Part shown: positions 16,582-24,985 of the stretch, piece by piece
Layout of the letters: the number at the start of each line of letters is the position of its first letter
How positions within the stretch are numbered: the first letter of the stretch is position 1
Assembly: GCA_965369375.1 (NCBI GenBank)
Contig: CBDUQN010000003.1
Location: 1-64,000 of the forward strand
DNA: 64,000 nucleotides
Direction: 5' to 3'
DNA from: CBDUQN01 sp965369375
GTDB lineage: Bacteria > Krumholzibacteriota > Krumholzibacteriia > Krumholzibacteriales > Krumholzibacteriaceae
Translations under genes and position numbers: made by a program
The notes under the pieces: generated by a model
Seen by the model: only the letters and a program-made list of their open reading frames with translations
Told to the model about the DNA's origin: nothing
The model's database searches: none

Positions 16582-17640
16582 TTAGTCGAGAGGAAGAACC
16601 CGACCGTAGTAGTCGGTTTCATTGCTGATCCGCGCCGCTTTTTCTTCGGCTTCCTGCCTGCTTACGAACTTTCCCACCCGGACGCGGTGCCAGATCTGGC
16701 CGCTGCGTGCCGCGCGCTCCACCCGAACATCACGTGTTACCATCTTTAGTTTTTCCGCCAGCCTGATAGCATTTTCTCTTTCGGTGAATGCACCGAATTG
16801 CAGCGTGTACCTGGGGGTTTCCGCATGGCGGACCGTTTCGTTTTCTTCCGGCGCCTCCCGTTGCTCACCTCCTTTCCGACCGGTTCTGGATCTCCCCGAT
16901 CCTCTCGTAAAACGAAGCATGTTGATCTTCTCGCGTGCCTTCGGCGATTCGAGAGATTGCGGAAATTGATGAACGATCGTCTGGTAGGTTTCTATCGCTT
17001 TCTGCTTCTCGCCGAGAATCTCGTAGCATTCCGCAAGCTTGAATCCGGCTATCGGATTCGAATGCCCGCCCGCTATCGTTTCGTATCGATCGACCGCATC
17101 CTCGATCTTCCCCTCCTGCATGTCCAGCTCGGCGAGTGCCATGTAGCTCCAATAATGAAACGTCCCACGGTCTATCAGCATCAGGTCCCGCCGCGCCCTC
17201 TCTGCATCTCCCGTTTGCCTCCGGCACAATGCGCGAAAATATATCGCTTCGAGCCGGTCATCGGAGTACCCCTTGCTCGGCAACTCCGAGAGCAGATTGA
17301 TCGCCTGAAAATATTCCCCGGAGGCATAGTAGATCTTGGCCAGTGATACCTTCGCTTTAAGCGCCTCCTTCGTACGGCCGGCGGCGATCACTTCCCTGTA
17401 GATCGGCTCAGCCGTATCGACCCGCGTTTCGAGCTGAGCGAGCAGAAGGAGAGCCTCGCTGTAGGATTTTCCGCTGAAGCCGGGCAATTCACGCTTCAGA
17501 TCCGATTTCGCTTCCTCGTACTCCTTGTTTCTGTACAGCCGCCTGATGCTCCGAAGGCTTGCAGATTTGGCTTCGGCCGCATGCAGGAGTAATGAACAAA
17601 TGCACAGTACGGCTATTTTGTTAATCGTGAATCGTGTCAT
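16582..17640 (-). CDS. Secreted TPR protein with C-terminal SPOR domain
   Basis: A 352-residue protein with a signal peptide (about 1-23, KIAVLCICSLLLHAAEA). TPR-like helical repeats follow (30-240), then a charged linker rich in Arg, Gly and Glu (250-275). A SPOR domain (about 280-352, YTLQFGAFTERENAI, WHRVRVGKF) ends the protein. SPOR domains bind denuded glycan strands at division septa, so it probably acts in the periplasm on peptidoglycan. The ATG at 17640 is chosen because it gives the signal peptide and overlaps lapB by 20 bases; the longer frame lies within lapB. Its partner is unknown. Co-expression with lapB suggests envelope growth control. Confidence 0.85.
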   Translation of the reverse strand: MTRFTINKIAVLCICSLLLHAAEAKSASLRSIRRLYRNKEYEEAKSDLKRELPGFSGKSYSEALLLLAQLETRVDTAEPIYREVIAAGRTKEALKAKVSLAKIYYASGEYFQAINLLSELPSKGYSDDRLEAIYFRALCRRQTGDAERARRDLMLIDRGTFHYWSYMALAELDMQEGKIEDAVDRYETIAGGHSNPIAGFKLAECYEILGEKQKAIETYQTIVHQFPQSLESPKAREKINMLRFTRGSGRSRTGRKGGEQREAPEENETVRHAETPRYTLQFGAFTERENAIRLAEKLKMVTRDVRVERAARSGQIWHRVRVGKFVSRQEAEEKAARISNETDYYGRVLPLD

Positions 17641-18775
17641 GTTTTCTCGTGAATGTGCCAAAACCGGAGCAACGAACGCAGTAGGCGAGCGGCACTTCGG
17701 TGGCGTTGCCGCACCGAACGCAGGTAAATACCGGAGTTTTTTCTGTTTCCGCATCTATCTTTTTCAAAGCGGCGCCGGCTTCCTCGAGCCTTCCTTCGAT
17801 CAGATATACTGATGCCAGGCGCGCGTGGATTGTCGGAGAGGCCTTTCCCGAAGCCAGACCGTTCTCGAGGATGGCCTCTGCTCTGTCGAACTCTCCCTTT
17901 TTTTCGTAGAATGAAGAGAGGGCGGCAACGAGGGCCGGATTTCCGGGATATTTTTGAAGAAGCTCGACCAGGATTTTCTCCAGATCGCGGAATTTTCCGG
18001 ATTCATAGAGAACCTTTTCCAGCAGCGGTACCACTTCGCCGAAGTGTTCGATGTCCATATGGAGAAGCCGTTCCCACATAGCAGCCGCTGTGCTCAGGTC
18101 GTTCTCTTCCATGGCAACGAGACCCGCCACATAGAGTGAAGGCGTCGAATCCGCATCTTCCTTCCTTGCGCGATCGAGAAATTTTTTCGCATCGTCCCTC
18201 CTGCCCTCCCGCCTGATGGTGTCCGCCACGGTTGCGAGGTATGAAGCCCTCTTTGGAGCGCTCATGCCCGAGTCGAGCCGGGAAATCTCTTTGAGCATTG
18301 CGTACGCGCGTTCGAAGTCTCCGTTCTGATGATACAGGGTATGAAGCTTGAGAAAGACCTCCAGATCCTTTTTCCTGCTCTGCATGGCTTCGAGAACCTG
18401 AATGGCTCTATCGATCCTGCCTAGACTCGCCAGATCCTCGGCGATGGCGAGTTGAATCGCCTTCTCTTCGTCGTATCCGAGCTCCCGCCTGACGGTGAGG
18501 CTCCTGTGTATCTGCAGCGCCTTCTCGGACTGGTTGTTTTCCCTGAGCAGGTTTCCGAGCTGGAGATATGCGTCGACGTCGCCTTCGCCGTTCTTGACTG
18601 CACGGGTCAAAAGATGCATGGCGTCTTTTCTGCGGCCGTCGATGAGCGCATACAGCGCGTCGATGTACGAGCTGCGGTGAATTCGCCGTTTCCGTTTCCG
18701 CTGGAATAAGAGCGTTGCAACGAGCAGGACAACAGCCGCCGCCAGAATTATGAGCAGAATGAGTTTTATATTCAC
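17621..18775 (-). CDS. lapB: Lipopolysaccharide assembly protein LapB (YciM) homologue
   Basis: A 384-residue membrane-anchored TPR protein. It has one N-terminal transmembrane helix (about 4-24) followed by basic residues (QRKRKRRIHR). About eight TPR repeats follow, then a C-terminal rubredoxin-like metal-binding knuckle with two CxxC pairs (CVRCG and CVRCS, near 358-375). This is the LapB layout; in E. coli LapB controls LpxC turnover through FtsH and so sets LPS synthesis. The lapA gene lies immediately upstream, which strongly supports the call. Start is GTG. LpxC and FtsH are not in the window. Confidence 0.88.
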   Translation of the reverse strand: MNIKLILLIILAAAVVLLVATLLFQRKRKRRIHRSSYIDALYALIDGRRKDAMHLLTRAVKNGEGDVDAYLQLGNLLRENNQSEKALQIHRSLTVRRELGYDEEKAIQLAIAEDLASLGRIDRAIQVLEAMQSRKKDLEVFLKLHTLYHQNGDFERAYAMLKEISRLDSGMSAPKRASYLATVADTIRREGRRDDAKKFLDRARKEDADSTPSLYVAGLVAMEENDLSTAAAMWERLLHMDIEHFGEVVPLLEKVLYESGKFRDLEKILVELLQKYPGNPALVAALSSFYEKKGEFDRAEAILENGLASGKASPTIHARLASVYLIEGRLEEAGAALKKIDAETEKTPVFTCVRCGNATEVPLAYCVRCSGFGTFTRKHDTIHD

Positions 18776-18806
18776 GGTACCCCCGCTCCCGTTATGTCTC
18801 TCGAGG

Positions 18807-19121
18807 TTATTCGATGTCTTCCTGTGCCGGTTCTTCGTCGAGGGGAAGATTCCTCAGATCCGATATCTCCTGATTCAGCTTTCGGATTTCTCTCTTCGCT
18901 TTAATCAAGCCCAGTTTGAGTTGCGCTTCACGGAGCCATGCACCGATTGCCCACACGAGCATGCCGCCAATGAATGTTACAACCAAGATGACGTTGAGTT
19001 CCAGGTCGAAAAACGTGCGTGTATAGAGGTGGAACGTCACCTTGGTCCCTGCGTTTTCCGTGCCGAGCCAAATGAGTGCTACAGCGCCGAGCAATACTAA
19101 AACGCCGCGGATGATCCACAC
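18807..19121 (-). CDS. lapA: LapA domain (DUF1049) membrane protein
   Basis: A 104-residue inner-membrane protein. It has two transmembrane helices (about 4-20 and 40-62) separated by a short loop (NAGTKVTFHLYTRTFFDLEL), and a C-terminal coiled coil (KLGLIKAKREIRKLNQEI) ending in an acidic tail. This is the LapA arrangement. Start is GTG, preceded by AAGGAGG that overlaps the last codons and stop of miaB. It is paired with lapB 31 bases downstream. Confidence 0.88.
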   Translation of the reverse strand: MWIIRGVLVLLGAVALIWLGTENAGTKVTFHLYTRTFFDLELNVILVVTFIGGMLVWAIGAWLREAQLKLGLIKAKREIRKLNQEISDLRNLPLDEEPAQEDIE

Positions 19122-19126
19122 TTGAT

Positions 19127-20434
19127 CTACCTCCTTGCCAGTTCTTCTCCTACCAATGTGAATGCCTGCAGTTTTGTCAGCTTGACGGGAACGACATCTC
19201 CCTCTCTCAGGTGATCACCCGGTACGAGCACATTTCTGAAATGAGGGGTTCTTCCCTTCAAGAATTGATAGTTACCTATTTGCACCTGACCGTCAAGAAG
19301 GATTTCCGTGATGGAGCCGATCTGCCGTTCGAGTGTTTCCCGCCGGATATCCCGTATCGTTTCATTCAGAGTTGCGAGGCGTCTCTTCTTTATTTCGAGG
19401 GGCACGTCGTCGGCCATTTGTGCCGCTGCGGTTCCTTCGCGCGGCGAGTACTTGAACGTGAAGGCGGAATCGAATCGAACCGCCTCGATCAATTCCATCG
19501 TATCCTGAAAATCCCCGTCCGTTTCACTCGGAAAGCCGACAATGATATCAGTCGTCACCGACAGGCCGGGAACAATCGCTCTTGCCTCGTCGATAGTTGC
19601 GAGATATTCCTCACGGGTGTATCCCCGATTCATCAGTTCGAGAATCCTATTGCTTCCCGCCTGTACCGGGAGGTGAATGTGCGGGCACAACCGTTCGTCT
19701 TCGGCCATGATCCGGAAGACGTCGCCTCTCACGTCTCTCGGATGGGTGGTGAGGTATCTAACTCGTCTGATTGCGGTGCGGGCGAAGATTATCTCGAGCA
19801 AACCGGGAAAGCCGACGCCTTCAGATTCATACGACATCACATTTTGACCGAGCAATGTCACTTCCTTTGTTCCCCCTTCGATCATGGCTTCCAATTCTCG
19901 CAGAATCGTTTCAGCACCCTTGCTTCTCACCTTGCCTCTGAGATATGGAACGATGCAGTACGAACAGTAGTTCTCGCAACCGCGGGTTATCGAGAGGTAT
20001 CGAACGGGAGAGCCCTGTTTGCCCGTTCCCCGAAGGGCATATGTTACATGATCGTCCTGCGCGAGGAGGGTGAATCGACCGCCTGTTTCGATCGCCTCCC
20101 GGATAACGGAAGGCAGGTAGCGGTAGGACATCGTGCCGGCGATTATGTTGAGTCCATCGACGCGGTCGAAAAGCCGCTTACCCATGCGCTGGGCCATGCA
20201 GCCGCAGACGGCCGTCACCGAATTGTTCTTCCGCGCCAGTTCCGCAAGCCTGTTGATCGCCCTGTTTTCCGCATGTTCGCGGACACTGCAGGTGTTGACG
20301 AGTATGATGTCTGCATCGTCCGGCGAGGAAACCGTCTTGAATCCCTCGTCGGAGAGCATCGATTCGATGACTTCGGTGTCATAGGCGTTCATCTGACAGC
20401 CAAAGGTCTCACAGTAGAAGCTGTACTCTTTCAT
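19127..20434 (-). CDS. miaB: tRNA-2-methylthio-N6-dimethylallyladenosine synthase
   Basis: Adds a methylthio group to i6A37 made by MiaA, using two iron-sulfur clusters and SAM. The 435 residues have the N-terminal methylthiotransferase domain (TFGCQMNAYDTEV, VNTCSVRE, CGCMAQR). The radical-SAM motif follows in RGCENYCSYCIVP, with a TRAM domain at the end (GRTPHFRNV). The ATG at 20432-20434 is used because it overlaps the mtaB stop by 4 bases and begins the conserved domain; the longer frame lies inside mtaB. MiaA, which makes its substrate, is encoded in the same window. Confidence 0.96.
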   Translation of the reverse strand: MKEYSFYCETFGCQMNAYDTEVIESMLSDEGFKTVSSPDDADIILVNTCSVREHAENRAINRLAELARKNNSVTAVCGCMAQRMGKRLFDRVDGLNIIAGTMSYRYLPSVIREAIETGGRFTLLAQDDHVTYALRGTGKQGSPVRYLSITRGCENYCSYCIVPYLRGKVRSKGAETILRELEAMIEGGTKEVTLLGQNVMSYESEGVGFPGLLEIIFARTAIRRVRYLTTHPRDVRGDVFRIMAEDERLCPHIHLPVQAGSNRILELMNRGYTREEYLATIDEARAIVPGLSVTTDIIVGFPSETDGDFQDTMELIEAVRFDSAFTFKYSPREGTAAAQMADDVPLEIKKRRLATLNETIRDIRRETLERQIGSITEILLDGQVQIGNYQFLKGRTPHFRNVLVPGDHLREGDVVPVKLTKLQAFTLVGEELARR

Positions 20435-21810
20435 GGGATGGTTCCCAGTGCGCCGGCGCCGGGTGAGCAGCCGTCGTGAAGCGTTCTTCCGTACAGCCGG
20501 CCTCTCGAGTAATGGGTTATTCTCACAGCGACGAGCTTGCCGGCGAGCTTCGAAGGACATCGAATGTACACTTCGCAATAATTGCCGGTGAGTGATCGGG
20601 AGAACCGGGAAAAACGGTGCGTCGGGCCCTGGACGAGCGCCGACTCGACGCCGCCGACGCGCGACTGCAGGAATTCTCTCTTTTTCAGTTTGCCCAGTCT
20701 GATGAGTTTCTTGCTGCGGCGCTTTTTCACTTCGGGAGGTACCTGCCCCGGCATCACGGAGGCCTCCGTACCAGGACGCTTCGAGAAGCTGAATACATGA
20801 AAATAGCTCAGGGGCAGCTCCTTCACGAAGGCGTATGTATTTGCGAAATGCTCATCGTGTTCGCCCGGAAATCCAACGATGATATCGGTACCTACTGAAA
20901 TGCCGCTGCAGGCGTCTACCACGCCATCGATTTTGCTCCTGAACTGCGCGGTGTCGTAGTTTCTGTTCATGGCCCCGAGAATCGAATCGTCTCCGCTCTG
21001 GAGCGGGATATGAAGGTGTGAGGCGATTCGATCCGATGCCGAGAACAATGACAGCAATCGGGGTGTGATTTCGTTCACTTCGATACTGCTGAGACGTATC
21101 CGTACCCGCTCGGTTTGCTCGAGAATCGTATTCAGGAGCCCGGAGAGACTGTTCTCCGGCGAGAGATCCAGGCCGTAGCGTCCGATATGGATGCCGGTCA
21201 GTACGATTTCATTGAATCCGTTTTCTTGGAGGATTCCGATCTGGTCAAGCACTTCGCCGGCTGGAACGCTTCGGCTTTGTCCCCGCGCCCGGGGGATAAT
21301 ACAGTAGCTGCACGCTGAATTGCATCCCTCCTGAATCTTGATGAATGCTCTCGAGTGATCGAGAAAATCGTCGATAACAATCGCGTTCCGTTCTTCCGGT
21401 TCATCGAGTGTTCCTTTTTCGTGCGTCACGCCGTTCGAATGTTCATCTATCATTCTGTTCAGGATGCCCGGCAGCGCCTGCTTGTCCCTGTTGCCGAAAA
21501 CATGATCGACTTCGGGCATGCGCTCGAGATTGTGCGGCTGCGTCTCGGCGTAACAGCCGGTTACGACGATAACGGCGTTCGGAGAGACCCGTTTCGCCCT
21601 TCTGATGGCGTTTCGGCAGCGTGAATCGGTCTTCCCCGTAACCGTGCAGGAGTTGATGATATAGTAGTCGGCCCCCTCATCGAATCGCCGGTGCAGCCAG
21701 TTCGATCTGACAAGGGATTGTCTGATGCACTCGGACTCGTATTGATTGAGTTTGCATCCGAGAGTGATGATAGAGAAAGACTTTTTTGATTCTCCGCGAG
21801 AATTCATCAT
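20431..21810 (-). CDS. mtaB: tRNA (N6-L-threonylcarbamoyladenosine37-C2)-methylthiotransferase MtaB
   Basis: Converts t6A37 to ms2t6A in tRNAs reading ANN codons. The 459 residues have the methylthiotransferase N-terminus (TLGCKLNQYESECIR, NSCTVTGKTDSRCR, GCYAETQP) and the radical-SAM cluster motif in EGCNSACSYCIIP. KTDSR after the second Cys is typical of MtaB rather than MiaB or RimO. Two ATG codons are adjacent at the start. It is translationally coupled to miaB. A terminator separates it from rpsA. Confidence 0.94.
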   Translation of the reverse strand: MMNSRGESKKSFSIITLGCKLNQYESECIRQSLVRSNWLHRRFDEGADYYIINSCTVTGKTDSRCRNAIRRAKRVSPNAVIVVTGCYAETQPHNLERMPEVDHVFGNRDKQALPGILNRMIDEHSNGVTHEKGTLDEPEERNAIVIDDFLDHSRAFIKIQEGCNSACSYCIIPRARGQSRSVPAGEVLDQIGILQENGFNEIVLTGIHIGRYGLDLSPENSLSGLLNTILEQTERVRIRLSSIEVNEITPRLLSLFSASDRIASHLHIPLQSGDDSILGAMNRNYDTAQFRSKIDGVVDACSGISVGTDIIVGFPGEHDEHFANTYAFVKELPLSYFHVFSFSKRPGTEASVMPGQVPPEVKKRRSKKLIRLGKLKKREFLQSRVGGVESALVQGPTHRFSRFSRSLTGNYCEVYIRCPSKLAGKLVAVRITHYSRGRLYGRTLHDGCSPGAGALGTIP

Positions 21811-21828
21811 TCACCGCTTCAAAATAGT

Positions 21829-21859
21829 AAAGAGAGGGTGAAGATCCCACCCTCTCTTC
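21829..21859 (-). terminator. Rho-independent terminator after rpsA
   Basis: AAGAGAGGGTG (21830-21840) is perfectly complementary to CACCCTCTCTT (21848-21858), an 11-bp stem with a 7-base loop. On the minus strand the stem is followed by TTACTATTTTG, a fair U-rich tail. It lies 35 bases after the rpsA stop and before mtaB, so it should end the ispH/rpsA-direction transcript. Confidence 0.8.
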
Positions 21860-21893
21860 CTCAGATACGCATAGCTGTGGTATACGTTTGAAC

Positions 21894-24026
21894 CTATTCT
21901 TTCTTTTCTTCTTCGGGAGCCGGTGGGGAATCCGTTTCGGCCGCTTCGGAAGATTCCGGTTCTTGCGCCGGGCGTTCTTCGGCTTCGGCCGACCGTGGAG
22001 CTTCCTCCGGCTCTTCCTCGTCATGCGCGACTGCAGCGTCGTCGGGCACCGGATGCGGGACTGCCGCGTCGTCGGGCACCGGATGCGCGACTGCCGCGTC
22101 GTCGGGCACCGGCTCCTCACCAGTTAGCGGTTCAGGCACGGATTCGGTGACGGGAGCTTCGATATCCGTTTCAGGTTCCTCAGGCGCTTTTTCGTCCCGC
22201 GTTTCGACGGGGGCCTCACTTTCGGGCGCCTCTCTCTTGAGGTCCCTGTCTTTCTTCATGAAACGCTTTTTGAACTCGGCGATCTGTTCCGGGCTCTTGT
22301 CCTCGAGGTACGCCGTTACACTCAAAACGATGCGCTTGTTCTGCGGATCCATCTTGATGACCCTGCAGGGAATCTCCATGTCGCTCTTGAAATATTCGGA
22401 CGGTTTCTTCAATCCATCGAGTCCGAGGTGAGACACGGGGATGAAGCCTTCGACGTCCGCTTTCAGTTCGACAACGGCGCCGCGATCGAGAAGTCTCGTG
22501 ATCTTTCCGGAGATTTCGGTGCCGATTGTAAATTCCTTCGCGAGCTCCGTCCAGGGATTCTCGCGGGTCTGCTTTATGCCGAGGCTGATACGCCGCTTGC
22601 TGCTGTCGATTTCGAGCACTACGATTTCGACATCATCGCCCTTCTTGACGAATTCCGAAGGATGGCGTACCCGCTTCGCCCAGGACATATCGGAGATATG
22701 AACGAGACCGTCGATTCCGTCCTCTATCTCGACAAAAGCGCCGAAGTTCGTCAGATTTCTCACCTTGCCCTTCAAGCGTGTTCCCGGGGGGTACTTGTTC
22801 TCGAGGGCTTTCCACGGATCCGGTTCGAGCTGTTTGAGGCCCAGCGAGATCTTTTCGTGCTCCTTGTCGATATTGAGCACCACCGCTTCGACCGTGTCTC
22901 CGATTGCTACAACCTTCGAAGGATGCTTTACATGGCGTGTCCAAGACATCTCGGAAATATGAATCAATCCCTCGATTCCCTTCTCGAGCTCGACGAAGGC
23001 GCCGTAATCGGTGATCGAGACCACCTTTCCGCGCATCTTCTTTCCGATGGGATACCGTTCCTCTACCCCTTCCCACGGGTACGGCGTAAGTTGCTTGAGA
23101 CCGAGCGAAATCCGCTCTCTGGCAGGATCGAAATCGAGTATTTTGACTTTCAGCTGATCGCTGATAGCCACGACCTCCGAAGGATGGCTCACCCGCCCCC
23201 ATGTGAGATCGGTGAGGTGCAAGAGACCATCGATTCCGCCGAGGTCGACAAATGCACCGAAGTCGGTGATGTTTTTCACAATGCCTTCCCGTTCCTGCCC
23301 GACTTCGAGCTCTGCGAGGAGTTGCTTTTTCTTTTCCTCCCGCTCCTTTTCGAGCACTACCCGTCTCGAAACTACGATATTCCGCCTTCTCTTGTTCAGC
23401 TTGATGATTTTGACATCGAGTTCCTGTCCAATGAGCTCATCGAGATTCGGGACCTGTCGGAGCGCGATCTGGGAACCGGGAAGAAAGGCCTCGACTCCCA
23501 TAAGCTTCACAACGAGTCCGCCCTTGATGCGCTTGTCGGCACATGCCTTGACGACTGTTCTGTTATCGTAAGATTTCTTGATATCGTCCCAGGCCCTGAG
23601 AAAGTCCGCCTTTTCCTTCGAAAGAACAATGAGGCCGTCCTGGTTTTCCATCTTCTCGAGTAAGACGTGGAATATATCGCCGTATTTGACTTCCTTGCAA
23701 TCGGCGAATTCATTTATCGGGATCGTTCCTTCGCTCTTGAAGCCGACGTCGAGTATTACTTCCTTCTCCGTCACCGAATAAACGGTTCCCTCTACTATGT
23801 TTCCTTCACGGAGATCCTTCGTTTTAATGTTTATGCCGGCGAGGGCTTCGGCCCAGTCCGTTTCTTCCTGAATCTCTCCACTCAACTCATCCGTTTTGAC
23901 CTTTTCGAAGATTTCCAGATATGACGGCGCATTTCTCTGCGTGGCCGTTCTTGCAACCTCCTCATCAGGTTTTCCCGTGTTCACCTCGGGGTTGGTTTTT
24001 GATCCTCTCAGATTCTCTTCTTGCAT
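21894..24026 (-). CDS. rpsA: 30S ribosomal protein S1 with long acidic tail
   Basis: Binds mRNA on the 30S subunit during initiation. The 710 residues hold six S1 domains (roughly 70-140, 153-220, 238-308, 323-395, 410-480, 495-567). The GAFVDLGGIDGLLHLTDL-type signature is clear in domains 3-5. After about residue 575 comes an acidic, Pro/Ala/Glu-rich tail of some 130 residues, including a three-fold 10-residue repeat (VPDDAAVAHP type). The ATG at 24026 has AAGGAGGAG eight bases upstream. This makes it longer than the 557 residues of E. coli S1. ispH lies about 100 bases upstream, a gene order common in Firmicutes. Confidence 0.95.
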   Translation of the reverse strand: MQEENLRGSKTNPEVNTGKPDEEVARTATQRNAPSYLEIFEKVKTDELSGEIQEETDWAEALAGINIKTKDLREGNIVEGTVYSVTEKEVILDVGFKSEGTIPINEFADCKEVKYGDIFHVLLEKMENQDGLIVLSKEKADFLRAWDDIKKSYDNRTVVKACADKRIKGGLVVKLMGVEAFLPGSQIALRQVPNLDELIGQELDVKIIKLNKRRRNIVVSRRVVLEKEREEKKKQLLAELEVGQEREGIVKNITDFGAFVDLGGIDGLLHLTDLTWGRVSHPSEVVAISDQLKVKILDFDPARERISLGLKQLTPYPWEGVEERYPIGKKMRGKVVSITDYGAFVELEKGIEGLIHISEMSWTRHVKHPSKVVAIGDTVEAVVLNIDKEHEKISLGLKQLEPDPWKALENKYPPGTRLKGKVRNLTNFGAFVEIEDGIDGLVHISDMSWAKRVRHPSEFVKKGDDVEIVVLEIDSSKRRISLGIKQTRENPWTELAKEFTIGTEISGKITRLLDRGAVVELKADVEGFIPVSHLGLDGLKKPSEYFKSDMEIPCRVIKMDPQNKRIVLSVTAYLEDKSPEQIAEFKKRFMKKDRDLKREAPESEAPVETRDEKAPEEPETDIEAPVTESVPEPLTGEEPVPDDAAVAHPVPDDAAVPHPVPDDAAVAHDEEEPEEAPRSAEAEERPAQEPESSEAAETDSPPAPEEEKKE
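22023..22112. repeat. Three tandem 30-bp repeats within rpsA
   Basis: Units at 22023-22052, 22053-22082 and 22083-22112 differ at only a few positions. They encode three consecutive copies of a PVPDDAAV(A/P)H-like decapeptide in the S1 tail. The period is a multiple of three, so copy-number change would keep the frame. Confidence 0.9.
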
Positions 24027-24034
24027 TAATAAAT

Positions 24035-24061
24035 CTCCTCCTTACGTATTGGATTTTAGCA
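24035..24061 (-). promoter_or_regulatory. rpsA extended -10 promoter and strong ribosome-binding site
   Basis: Minus-strand TGCTAAAAT (24053-24061) is an extended -10 element; no good -35 is seen, which is tolerable with an extended -10. AAGGAGGAG at 24035-24043 is a near-perfect Shine-Dalgarno sequence eight bases before the rpsA ATG. A start inside this gap would give rpsA its own transcript in addition to read-through from ispH. Confidence 0.5.
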
Positions 24062-24124
24062 GGTTATATGATAAGTGCTTTTGCTGCTGCATGCAAGCCA
24101 TTTCTTGGGCCGACGGATGAGAGT

Positions 24125-24985
24125 TCACGCATTCGAGGGAATCTCGTTAAGTCGATCGAGGACGGCATCGATTACCCAGTCGGGCGTCGATGTTCCAGTG
24201 ATGAGCCCAACACGTTTCGAGCTCTCGAACCATGTTTCGTCTATCTCGTCCGCTGTTTCGATGAATTTCGTCTCGATCCCGGCATCGAGGCACATCTGGA
24301 ATAATCTCCGCGTATTAGAGCTCTTTCTCCCTCCTACGATAAGCATGAGGTCAACATGCTCGGCCAGTTCGAGGGTCGCCTCGCGTCTGAGCACGGTCGC
24401 CTGGCATATCGTGTCGTAGACTAGCAGATCGGGTACCAGTCCGGCGAGCACTTCGATAATCTCATTCGCCTTTTCCCGGGAAAAGGTTGTCTGTATAACG
24501 ACTCCGGCTTTCGAAATACCTTCTATCTTCTCGGCTCCATTTACGGAATTAATGATAAACGCTTTATTTCCCGCGTGAGACGAGATGCCCCGGACCTCGG
24601 GGTGATCGCTGTCACCGATGATGATGACCTGGTAAGATTCTTCCGAGAGTTTCATTACATGCTTCTGGCTTTTCAGTACGAACGGGCATGTGGCGTCTAT
24701 CAGTTTGATTCCCCGCCGTTTCGCCTCCTCAATCAGGTTGGGTTGCGCTCCGTGGGCGCGTATCACGAGCGTGGAACCCTCTTCTATTTTGTCGAGGGAG
24801 TAAACCGGTTCGACTCCCTGTGATCTGAGCTTCTCTACCGCCTGGATGTTGTGAATTACTTCACCGAGCGTGTATATCTTGCCCCCATGCTCCTCGAGTC
24901 CCTGCTCGATGAGACGCATCGCCCTCTTTACGCCGAAGCAGTATCCCGTGTAGGGAGAGAGTATTATTTCAAGCTTCTGCTTCAT
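24125..24985 (-). CDS. ispH: 4-hydroxy-3-methylbut-2-enyl diphosphate reductase
   Basis: The last step of the MEP isoprenoid pathway, making IPP and DMAPP. The 286 residues have the three Fe-S cysteines: C16 in GYCFGVKRA, one in DATCPFV and one in DTICQATVLRR. HPEVRG and the conserved TTFS block are also present. DMAPP is the donor for MiaA, encoded in the same window. The start overlaps the cmk-plsC gene by 17 bases, so the two are coupled. Confidence 0.96.
   Translation of the reverse strand: MKQKLEIILSPYTGYCFGVKRAMRLIEQGLEEHGGKIYTLGEVIHNIQAVEKLRSQGVEPVYSLDKIEEGSTLVIRAHGAQPNLIEEAKRRGIKLIDATCPFVLKSQKHVMKLSEESYQVIIIGDSDHPEVRGISSHAGNKAFIINSVNGAEKIEGISKAGVVIQTTFSREKANEIIEVLAGLVPDLLVYDTICQATVLRREATLELAEHVDLMLIVGGRKSSNTRRLFQMCLDAGIETKFIETADEIDETWFESSKRVGLITGTSTPDWVIDAVLDRLNEIPSNA

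Noticed and set aside
19211..20479. 422-codon open frame on the plus strand, antisense to miaB
   Set aside because: The miaB reading on the other strand has all catalytic motifs; this one has none and is explained by codon usage.
22023..22112. CRISPR-like appearance of the three 30-bp repeats
   Set aside because: The units are contiguous with no spacers and are in frame within rpsA.
22428..23663. 411-codon open frame on the plus strand, antisense to rpsA
   Set aside because: It mirrors the S1 repeats in the opposite frame, has no recognisable family and no ribosome site, and lies wholly inside a clear rpsA gene.
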